From: Luidia sarsii
Lineage: Eukaryota; Echinodermata; Asteroidea; Paxillosida; Luidiidae
NCBI GenBank assembly: GCA_949987565.1
Contig: OX465115.1
Coordinates: 2,437,959-2,501,958 of the forward strand
DNA: 64,000 nucleotides
Direction of reading: 5' to 3'
The first letter of the stretch is position 1. The number at the start of each line of letters is the position of its first letter. Below the pieces are notes generated by a model. The model worked only from the letters and a program-made list of their open reading frames with translations. It was not told the origin of the DNA and did no database searches. A program made the position numbers and the translations under genes. This document shows, one piece after another, positions 50,238 to 61,900 of this stretch.

Positions 50238-51338
50238 ATTATAATCATGCTAACTCGGCATGCCGTGGCGCTCGTGCACGATTCAATGGGCCCATTGTTT
50301 TTTTTTACATCAGTAGCAAAGCACAAAGGAAACCCACACAATGACTCATCCACAGGATGTCCGATAGTCCCGGTCCCTCGCGGTAATTGTATCCCAATAG
50401 TGGCCACCCAAAAGAGCCACGTCTGGGCCAAATAATATTACAATGTATATCCAGCAGGGTACACTGCGAAGAGAGCAAAGGAAACAACAGCCAGGCCGCG
50501 CTTCCTCCTACCGATGGTTGGTGGTAGCAGCATGAGGTAGCAGTGAAACCACTCCAAACCAGCGAGTTTTGGGAAAGGGAAGACAATGAAAAGACACTCG
50601 TAGCATAGAGAGAGAGAACAATTGAGAGGCACAGTTACAGTCAGTCACACTTGAGCTCCACAACGAAACGCTGCGGTGCAAAACACTCACTGTCTTTCAA
50701 GGCGAAAAGTCTCTCAGATGTTTGTAGCTATACTGAAAATAGTTATTGCAGTTTGGACCTTCATCTCTCAGATTCATCTCTCACATGTATTCTTAGCCGA
50801 TTGGATTTTCTGCTTATTAGGCCTACCCCCAGAAAGAAAAAAAACTCATCCAAAATGTCGTCCGAGCCGAATTTCCCAGCCTCCACTTGTGAAATGCAGC
50901 CAAATTCTTTGCTCATAGCCGGTCGCACGCCATTCCCCCGCCCGTAGCTTGCGTGCGTATACGTACAGGGGTGCGCGTGTGCGAGCCCTATTCTGGTCCG
51001 CAACTCGAGGGCTGCCGGGACGACTGCGTACGCACTCGATCGTACGCGTGTACGGACACAAATTTGTGTGTGTAGGATGTCAGCGGCACGACCTGCGTAC
51101 CGTAAACTGATTGGATGCGGCGTACGGGACGTGGTAGTGCCGTAGTGCCGCGGTTTGCGTGCGTCTGGCCTGGATCTCTACCCGGGGCCGTATCGGAGAG
51201 ACCGCCTTGGAAAAAGGCTAATCGTTAGGCCACGATTTTGATATCTTAATCAGGCCTATACATGTAGTAATAAATATTATACTACTACTAAGTGCGTTCA
51301 CACTAGCACGAAGAATCACAATCCCGGCTATTCGATTT
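50238..51338. other. Intergenic, nothing recognised
   Basis: No supported gene or repeat family. Confidence 0.4.
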
Positions 51339-51589
51339 GTGACCCGGCACAGCACAATGAAGATTAACCCCATTTTTGAGATTTTGAGGTTTTCTAATGA
51401 TGTGAAAGAGTATACTATTAGCTTTCAAATGATATCAAAATATAATATCCTTTAATACTTAAAATTTCCGAAAATACAAAAAAAAGAAAATTGATTTGTA
51501 ATCGAATTGTGAAGAAACTTTAACTTCAGGCGTTGTTTACTCAAAAAGTGTTTTGGTGGGATATTCCTCATGTTGTTGTGCCGGGTCAC
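51339..51589. mobile_element. 251-bp MITE, GTGACCCGGCACA family, copy 6
   Basis: Ends GTGACCCGGCACAGC and GTTGTGCCGGGTCAC, target duplication ATTT on both sides. Confidence 0.92.
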
Positions 51590-54139
51590 ATTTGTCCATT
51601 CCGATTCAAAAATCCGAAACCCTTCGGCCGTTAGTCAGACCAAGGTGAGACCTGGACACAGACCGCTCGTTTGACAATCGGGTGGCCTTAGTTGTCAAGT
51701 CCAGATGTTCGTCGTCACGTGCGGGTCAGGCGAGTGGCCCCCAAAATACGCACGAATACTGCAGCACAATACTCAGACGTCCATGGATTGGGCCCGCAGA
51801 GCGCGTTCGCAGTTGGGGACAATGATCAACGAAGGACGCATACCAGACGAGGGCCATTCGTCCGTACAGAGCAAGGAATTAAATATGGTCGGATGGACTG
51901 AGTGGGATGAACAGAGGACTACTTTCAGAGAGTGTGACAACTTGAAGTAGGCCCTATTTTTTTTTTCAATCTTGACAGTGATTGTCATGCACGGGGATCG
52001 GTGATGACATGCACAGCGCACTCCGCTATACAACTCGTGGTCTTTTTTTTTAATGCACGGTTTGGCCTCGGGCCACTGCAGCTGCAATACAGCTGGAGAT
52101 TTGTCTGTTTCGGCACCACAAAAACTGCAGCGACCATTACCAGCCCGCTGTCAAAAAGCTATACTTGTAGTGTGTCATTATACAGACAGTCGATCGGTTG
52201 TTTTACAATTTGGACAGATGAACACATTACACTTTTGGTTTCGAAAAAGGGTGCTTTATGGAGTGAAATTATAGTAATTTATTACTTTCTGCGCCAGCGG
52301 CTTGAAAAAAATAAGAGACCAAAGAATCCCCGCTCTAGCCGTGCGCCGCAAACTGCAGGACAGTATTCACTCACTTCTTCTATGGGTGAATATTATTATT
52401 ACGCAAGTACAGCAAGATACAGTAGCGACTGGTGGGCCCCGCCCCCTGCCATGCCACGTTGCGTCGTATTATATGGCGCCACCAAGCGTTCAGACGGCAC
52501 CAGTCTGCGCCACAGACCCGCCCACCCGATGTCCCTTTTAAATAAATTGCTTTTCGCGTTAGGATATTTTTCATTTGGGATTTATGAATGGTCGAGAACA
52601 GAAGTAGGAGAGAGGAGGAGGGAGCACCGGATCGGTCGGTGTGCGACATATCATTTTTTTTTTATCGCGGACTAAATGTCGTCTTTAACGTTCACAAACA
52701 CCAGAGAGGGTCACACACGTGTACACCTGTCAGCTGTTTGAGATGACCTTAATATCTCTATGACCCGACAAGATTCGACGATCTGCCCTTGCCATTGAAT
52801 TTCCCACTAAAGGGGGAACAAATCAATAAGTTCAGCTCTGAATACTCTTAAAGAGGCCTTTCCTTTAAGAAAATTAAGGGAGACCGCAATAATAAAGTAA
52901 AAAATAAGAATAAACACTGTCAGATGAAGTTCAATGAACCGACAATGCCGATTCGACTAATTTGTTCAGGTGCAGTAGTTTTGTCCAATCAGAGGCGTCG
53001 TTAGGAAATTAACACCGGCGGACTGATATACCCGTGCCACGTACGACATAGTGCGGCGCATGCAGTGGAGGTACTACGTGTCGTGTAGTCGCCTTCGCGA
53101 GTTCGAGACTGACGAAGTGAGCCAACCATATTTCCCGAGAATTCGCTTCTTTTTTCTCCACTGTGGACCCTGACAAACGGACACACTGGAGCTAGATCCC
53201 TACAAATCGTAACTACAGGACGGATTTACCGGAAAAACAGCATCCACTATCGTAAGTTCGGTGGAAATCGGGTTAGAACTTTTTGTCAGGTCGATCTTTG
53301 ACCAGAATGTGGTGACGTATACAGAATTGGCAGACACTGGTTCGTGGCTACGTGTACGACATTTGTGCGTGAGAGTTACCACAGATTATCATCTTGAACT
53401 TGCAGCACATTGCCCTAAATGTCAGCTGAAATTTCGTCATTTGTTTATTTAGGGGATAACACTTCCTCGTTGTCACTGTATTTTGCATGTTTTGGAATTA
53501 GTGGCACGCTATTCAGTTATACTGATTTAGTGATTGGGATTTCGCGAAGTCGTACTTCTTGAAAAACGTCTGCTACTTGCTAGTGAATGCTACTGGAGTA
53601 CTGCTACTGCTAGTTAACCGGTAAAACTAAAAGTAAAACTGTATAAGTAACTTTAACTGAAAGAAAGCATTTATTATAATGTATTATTGATGGCATAATT
53701 AATTTGTATAACCATCTTATTTGGGAAACCGAATATTAAGTAATAATAACATGATGCAACTTTGAGTTTGAACCCATCCCTTGTGAGTTGTGGCATTCCG
53801 GAATCCTGACCAATGAATAAATGAAGGGACTTGGTGAAGTAAAACTAGTAAAAAAAAGAGTAAAACTTAGTCGAAACCAATTCCTTAAAACTGCTGACTG
53901 AGTAGAAAGACCAAACATTTACTGAACCATAAAATCCAAAATAAAAGAGGGCCTTGCATTTCTACACCAAAACATTGGATCTTTTTTATCACGCCTTCGA
54001 AGGTTAGCTTTGAGAAAGATGCTTGGATTCAAAAACCAGACTCCCTAACTTGTGATGGTTTATAAATTATATTCCGGAATAACTCAATGCGGGCGCTCTT
54101 AGTCTTACTCTTAGTCTTAGTCTTAAGATGGATGTTAGT
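51590..54139. other. Upstream region of vigilin, no exon identified
   Basis: Expected to hold the vigilin promoter and 5' non-coding exon(s), because the first coding exon begins at a splice acceptor. I cannot locate them from sequence alone. Confidence 0.4.
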
Positions 54140-54430
54140 CAACTCGGTCCGTAACCAACTCGGTCCCAGTCAACTCGGTCCGAGACAAACTAGGTCCCAG
54201 TTAACTCGGTCCGAGACAAACTCGGTCCCAGTCAACTCGGTCCGAGACAAACTAGGTCCCAGTCAACTCGGTCCGAGACAAACTAGGTCCCAGTCAACTC
54301 GGTCCGAGACAAACTCGGTCCCAGTCAACTCGGTCCGAGACAAACTAGGTCCCAGTTAACTCGGTCCGAGACAAACTCTGTCCCAGTCAACTCGGTCTGA
54401 GGCCAACCCCCTCCGTGACCAACTCGGTCC
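54140..54430. repeat. 31-bp tandem repeat upstream of vigilin coding exon 1
   Basis: Unit AACTCGGTCCGAGACAAACT plus AGGTCCCAGTC, about 8-9 units. Each contains the short palindrome CTCGGTCCGAG. It ends about 150 bp before the exon. Confidence 0.93.
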
Positions 54431-54608
54431 CTATGGGAAAATGTGCACAGAAACTGTTGGTCACGGACCAAGTTGGCCTGTTGAGTTGGACTGGGAGACA
54501 TTTGTCGCAGTAAATTTCCGTCTAAAACGACTTTGAGTTATGGATTTTTATCTCGTCTCGTCTCTGTCTCCGACAGTGGTGCTGTTTGACTTGATTACGG
54601 CCAAGACC

Positions 54609-57600
54609 ATGAATACGGATACATCGCCGGTAACCCATCCCCCGCCGGGATTCGGGCCGGCCCCGGCCCAGCCCGGCCCCATGGGGGACGCCAACGCCTC
54701 TGTGCTCAGCATGGACGAGGAGGCCTACGAGCCACCCACCTACGACGAGGTGTTCCCCCCGCTGGCCGCGGCGGCGGCCGCCGCCAACGGCCAGAGCGGC
54801 AACAGCATGCCCGGCGCCATGCACTCCAACATCGGACGGACGTCCTACGCCAAGATGGCCGTCAAGTCTTCCATTATTACTCAGGTACGGTTTGAGAGTG
54901 GGGGAAGGGGTGGGGGGGGGGCTGGTTCACCTTTCCACTTTCACTTGAAATCCCAAACCCACCGGCTCACAGGGACAACGACTTTTCAACATGAAATTGC
55001 ACGACTAATGTTTACATGCCATCACTTGACTTAAAGTGGGTATTTTTTGCATCTCGTTTGGTGCCGAACTGAAGTGGAAACGAGCAAAGCTAAGTCAATT
55101 ATGTTGTGCACATTCTTCTTTGTACATTTCCATCGCTGCTCTATCAAGTACCGTATCAATCTATGCCAAATGAGATTGTAAGATACCCACTAAAGTCACG
55201 TGATGACATGTAAACAGTGGTCACGCAATCGGTCTATTGCAAATCAGCCTAGCTGTACATGGTGAACTTTTGATCAAACTTACAGCGGGGTTTTCCCTGC
55301 GTGTGAAGATGTGGGGCGGCGGCGGCCCCACCTCACTGCTTTGATAATGGGCCACCTGAGATGATTGTCTCCAAAGCTGACCACCTCCGGGAGTCAAAGT
55401 CAGTCCAGAAAGAAGACCACCAAGCCAAAGCACTTTTATGCAAGGCTTTTATACAGCAGGAACTAAATCTGAGCCAGTGTTACATCAAGGACCTTCCTCC
55501 TGTTTGTAACATTTGGTTGTTTGTTTGTTAATAAGTTGTCTTACGATATCCATCCCAAAAAACTTGGCACCATAAATTGAAACATTGCAAGAATATTAAC
55601 CGAATAGAATATGACTAATATAACAAATCATCTAACAGAATGTAACCAATCATATACGGATGTACAAGGAGCTACACAGGGTCAAGCAAATAGGCCATCT
55701 TGATACCCGTCGCCCAAAATACAGTTGTACTATCTTGTAGAGAGTTAAGAATGTTCGGCTGTGTGACTGAGTCTGCTTGGCTCTGGGAAGAACGGAACAG
55801 AGACACTGACCATTTCAGATTTTTTTTTTTTCTGTCCTGAATTTGGCCTGAAATTTCTGACAAAGTACAACACCCATTGAAGAACCGCATGATTGGTGGG
55901 CAGAAAGACCCACGGTTACCAGTCATCTTGTCTCCCCGGTTGTCTTTAGAACTTTGGGGGGAACTGATGTTAAGTTTTGCTTTTGAATTTAGTTCGTCTC
56001 AACTCTTAGTTTGCCTGTTGTTTAATTGGAATAGCAGAAACAATGGTCATCTCATGCATGAGTTGTAGTTGTGAAATGCTGTTTGCAAGTGTGTTTTGTG
56101 GAGGATAAGTAAAAAATTCATTTTATTTCAAATGCGGACGCAAAAAGCTCACTAACAAGCGCGATTCGAATCGCGATCCAAACCGCCGTTCTGCTTGCGA
56201 TTTTTTGGAAACAGCGGGATTATTTGCCGGGCGATGTGTGTGGACGCTATCGAAAAGAGAAAATCGAAAAGTTACATCCCACAATTCCATGGGCGTAGAT
56301 CTCTTGGTCACATTTCAGGCAGTTCTGACTGAATCTGATCGGTTTTTAAATCGCAGTCCACTTTTCGATTTTTTTCTGGTGGGAACGCACCTATTGTGGC
56401 AACCCCCCCCCCCCCCTCTCCAGTGTATGCATATGTGCACAGGAGTGCAAGATAATGATTACCCAGTATCTGCCCAGATCCCACCATGGCTACACTGAAT
56501 GGGTGGGGGTGGGTCAAAGGTTATTCCCATATCTAGTAGACAATGGGTCCCCCAATGCCATTCATTGGCAACCATTTTAGCTGTATGCAATCAACCACAG
56601 GAAAGCATTTCAGGGTCAGGCAGATCGTGGGAGTCCCTGTGTGTGCATGTGCAACCAGTTGAATACAAATACCTGTGCATGGCTCCATCCATCTCTAATC
56701 TTATTATTAACGTGGGGCCCTATATGATAATGCACAGGGCTCACTATTAAGACAGGTACACATTCACTGTAATGCAATCAAGCGTGCTGCCAAACAGTGC
56801 CAGGCAGTCAGACTGATCTTGCAAGCCTTGAATGAAGGCATTGTTAAGTCATAATACCAGGAACATACCGGTAAATACATCATAGAAGAAAAGCCTAATA
56901 AACAAATAGGCCTACATGTACAGCAGTAGGCCCTACATGTACATGGAACCATGGAGGATTCCTCCATGATGTAACTGTACCTCACTCCTCAGGCCCCGGG
57001 TATCTTCAGCCTATGGAGGCAGAATTTACTTGCAAACATATTTGGAATTTTTCAGTGAAGCCTCAAAGGGGTGTGAATCACAGGTGTTGTCTGTATGCTG
57101 TACAGTATGAGTGGGTGTCTTTTTCTAGAAACTTGAAACAGTTGACATAAAAAGCTCACCTCTGTAGCCCTTTTCCTAAGCTATTTTAGTCACACTTGTA
57201 CACATACATGTAATGTACACATGTACATGTACTGTTTGTACAAGTATGTACGTGTTTTCACCCGGTCGTACACATACAGGTAGTACATGTGTACGTGTGT
57301 ACATGTACATTGGTACAACTTACGCAACATGGCAATGTGCCTTGGGAAATGGTGTGGAAAGAGCAGGATCGGTTATCTCAACTTATCTGCTCAGCTGTTG
57401 GAGGCTCAGATTTTTGGGGAGAGGGATTTGGGCTCAAAGAAGGGTGTTTTTTTTGTTAAGTGTCTCGGGTCAAACATGAGAGAATTCAATGTACAGTATG
57501 TACATGTGTACAGATGTATACATGATTGTACATGTACTTGTAAAGCACTGATTTACATGCACTTGTAAGCACAGTAGAAGTAGACTGTGCCCTGCTTGCT

Positions 57601-58953
57601 CTATGATAGTGGCCGTCTGTGTGCTCCACACTCTGTAATCAGATGATGTGGACTCTGGAGTTGTCCTTTCTGTGATATAAGGGGCAACGTCAGCTTTCTT
57701 TATAGTTTATACATGTACATGTAAATGTACATGTAACTTTAAAGGCACTTGATTCAGTGGCTTGGTCCTTCCTTTTTTTTCCTATTATACTTGGGGAGAT
57801 GTTTATGCATGAATAGCAACATGTCAAAGGCAACACAACAGTGCATGCTCTGGTTGGCTTGGTTTTTAAATTAGGCCCAGCGATTTTTAGTATGACAGTG
57901 TGAAGAAGACTATGTACATGTAGGATGATAGGATCTCAAAACACTAATGTCAGCGTTGAACCCGACAGATTCACAGGCCAATTTCAAAGAGTTGCTTAAG
58001 CGTGAAATCTGCTAAGCAGGAAAAATCTTCCTTGTGTAAACAGGATTACCGCACTGCTATGTGATGTCAATTGCTTTTGACATACACCTGTATATACATG
58101 TACCCCCCCCCCCCCACTTCTTTACTTAGCATGAAACAATCGTGAAGTTTGGGTTGGCAAGGTGATCCTATGTATTATGACTTTCCTTGCTTTTAAAAGC
58201 AATTTTGGCACTTAAGCAGCTCCACGAAATGGGTCCCTGGTATTTACATATCAGAAAACTAGTTGTCTAGTGGGTGGTCAGCCATGGTCAGGAAGGGTCA
58301 GGAATGTTTTGCCATGAACTAAGGGCTGGAATGCCTCATGAAGGCCGTGCAAAGCCAGAATGCTGTTCAAGTATGCAGTCCATGGAAGTGTTTGCTAACA
58401 CTTTCATGCTAAGCATGTTGTAGTGCCAGGTTTGCCTTCTTGATTGGGCTTTCAGGCCTCTATTGGAGCTGCCGTGATCTTGAAGCCCTTTGTACCAAAG
58501 GGCGAAGCAAAGCTGGTGTGAAGTCGCTCTTTTTTTTTCTTTCGGTCTTAGCAGGACGCTTTCCCGTGTTTGAGAAAGGTTCTGTCAGGATCACAACATC
58601 AGGCCGTCAGACTTTAAGACCTCTCGTGGCTTTACATATTTCCTCTCATTGCAGTCGCCTGAGGGTTGGACCTTCCTTGCCCTTCTCAACTCGCATTATA
58701 TATGTCGGTGTAACATGGCGGCACTCGCTGGTGTTTTTGGCTTTCTGTGGACAGGTTTTTTACGTGCCTTTGGAGGAGCGACGTTACAAGGAGATGAACC
58801 AAGGCTTTGGCGAGAGCGACTCCCAGTCGGGCAAGATCTGCGCTGAGATCATGATGTCTACGGGTAAGGTCAAGGGACTCTAAGGGACTTAGGTCAAGGT
58901 TGGATTACTGGCCATGTTTCCACTGCCATTTGAATCCCGTGCCCTGAACCCAA

Positions 58954-58985
<32 letters not shown>

Positions 58986-61900
58986 CAGCCGTAACACTAC
59001 CAGTAGCTGTCCCTTCCAACCATCTCTGTTTTCTCAAAGTGTTGGGGATAAAGACGATTGAGCTTATCCCAGTTCAAATAGAAATTGTCTGATTTCTCTT
59101 TTTGGTTTTTTTTGCAAGATCATCACTTCCAGTAGCTTCCAAGTCAAACAACCAATTTGCTTTCTCAAAGTCAATTGAGCTTAATCCAGTTCAAATAGAA
59201 ATTGAATGATTTCTTGTTTTGGTTTTTTTTTTTTCAAGATCGTCACTACCAGTACCTTCCAAGTCAAACAACCAATTTGCTTTCTCAAAGTGTTAGGGAT
59301 AAAGTCAATTGATTTCTGACTGATTTCTAATTCGTGCGGATCAGCCGTGGGAATCATGGACTCAGTAATTACATTACCCCAGCCCGGAGAGCCATTAAAA
59401 CAGCTCATAAAAATGCTTACTATTATTTGTAATTTTATTTTGGTAGGAGCATCGATTGAGATGAGCTTGGCCCGTGATCAGAGCCTGACCATCGTGGTGA
59501 CAGGCAAGCAGGACGCGGTCATGATAGCACGCCGTGAAGTCCTCAACAGGCTGCAGACTCAGGTGAGTCGGAGCGGGTCACTGCCAAGGCCCAACCCTCA
59601 ACCCTCACGAGACAACAACTCCCATGGCAGCGGTTCCCGTTCCCAATAACATGCCTCAAATTTGATGGAATCTTATTGTCACTCAACCTTCGGAAGGTTC
59701 ATTACCAGGGCTCGACCTTAGCACTAGCCCGACGGTCATTGTCTAGTAAAAACAGCTGCGGGCTAGTAAAATGCACCACTTTGCTAGCCCGGCGGACTAG
59801 TAAAAAGCAGGCAGGGGTGTGGAGGCAAAAAAACAATGCGGGCAGGGATGAGAAAGTAGAAACTAATAATTTGTTTTACTTGACCTAATAACCTTGTGTT
59901 AAATTTAATATCAATTATACAGGGCTAGTAAAACTTGCTGCGGGCTAGCAAAAAACTCAATTTACTAGCCCGGTGGGCTAGTAAAAAAAAACTTAAGTGC
60001 GAGGCTTGATTACGAACATTTGGGAAAACGAAACACACCAATTCAAAGTAGAGCCAAAGTCAAATAGAGAATAAGGTCAATCTATCACGCATTATCTATA
60101 AAAATCCCCTTTCTTCAATCCTCTACTCTTACTCAGTCTCCACATGATCCAATCTTCAGTTTATACACTATAAACAGTGGTACGATTCAAGTTCCTGGTA
60201 GGCTCTTCCGCTTCAATTTTTAATCAACGGGTAAATTTCAGGTGGGCAAAAATGGAGATGGCCGTATGTTTTTGTTTCTGGGAAGAAATCCCTGGGTTCG
60301 AATCCCGCCCGGGCTGTCTGAAATCTTTCCATCAGGCATCGGGCAAAGCACTGGGCATTCTGTGCTTATTACGTCTAATAGGGCAAACCCTTATTGAATT
60401 TCTGGGAAGACCTTTGCTCAAAGGCTTTCTGGTTTTTGAGAAAGGTTCTGCTAGGATATATATTTCAGGCCGTCTCGTCCATTTTTAAAGATTTGTGATT
60501 TTGATTAATTCAGTCAGCAGACACCGCGATATCTGGATCAGCTCAATGTTTGATGTTCATTAATTTTCTGTCAAATCCCTGTTCCTTACTCACTCTCTTC
60601 CCCTCTCTCTCCCCTCCCTGCCCTCTTCCTCTCTCTCCCCCCTCCCTGCCCTCTTCCTCCCAAAGGCCAACGTGGACATCCCCATCCCCAAGGAGCACCA
60701 CCGCTTCATCATCGGCAAGGGCGGCAGCAAGCTGAAGGAGCTGGAGAACCTGACGGCCACCAAGATCTCCATCCCCAACCCCAACGACCCCTCGGACCTC
60801 ATCCACATCGTGGGGCCCCGCGAGGGCATCGAGAGCGCCCGCCACGAGATTCAGCTCATCTCCGAGGAGCAGGTAACCCCGTAATCCCGCGACCGGGGCG
60901 GCAGCCCCTGGATAAGGTCGGCCTTTCCGCGAGTGATGCTCCTCCGTTGGCACCTTTACCGTGGCGCAGCTCCGCTTGTCATTAATTCCAAAATGATTCA
61001 TGAGCTTTCGTACCTACAGCTACTTTATTTTATCATAGCTGCCAACCATTCCTATTTGTGACCCGGCACAGCACAATGAAGATTAACCCCATTGTTGAGA
61101 TTTTGAGGTTTTCTAATGATGTGAAACAGTATACCATTAGCTTTCAAATGATATCAAAATATAATGTCCTCTAATACTTAAAAATTTCCGAAAATACCAC
61201 ACAAAAAAAAAAGATTTTTAATCGAATTGAGAAGATACTTTGACTTCAGGCGTTGTTTACTCAAAAAGTGTTTTGGTGGGATTTACCTCATGTCTTTGTT
61301 CCGGGTCACATTTTGTAGGAATCAATTACCTTTTTTAGGTAACAATTTTTTTGGCAAGCTCTTGACAACAGAATCTGATTTTTGGCATAGAAATACACAT
61401 GTATTCCTGTGTAGTTTGCTCTGTGATTCCTCTTTTTCCCAATTTCCTTTAAGATACAGCTGTGTTAAGTGGATGCGATGATGTATTTGTAGCTGCGAAA
61501 GGTCATGCCTCATTTGAGGTTTACTGGTTAGTCTTTTAAATGTGCTCTTCACCCGGTGATTTTGATGCTTCTTGTAGACTGGCACGGCGATGTAGATCAT
61601 TGGGGCTCAGCTGACAGTTCCCTCTGACTCCGGTTCTTTACCCCGTTGTCTCCCTGCGCAGGCCAAGCTCGCCTTCGAGCGGCTGAACATTCCCCGCGTC
61701 TACCACCCGTTCCTGAAGGAGATCAAGGCGGCGGCCGGCGCCAAGATCCACATCCCGCCCCAGAGCGTCATGAAGGACGAGATCGTGGTCTCCGGGGAGA
61801 AGGATGCCGTCATGGAGGCCATCGGCTGGATCAACGCCACTTACAACACAAAGGTTGGACTCCCTTTGGATGTCTCTTTCCCTGCACTCCAGATACGTAC

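Noticed and set aside
54540..54608. Upstream in-frame ATG at 54540 for vigilin
   Set aside because: A strong splice acceptor (AG at 54575-54576) lies between it and ATG 54609, so this segment is probably intronic.
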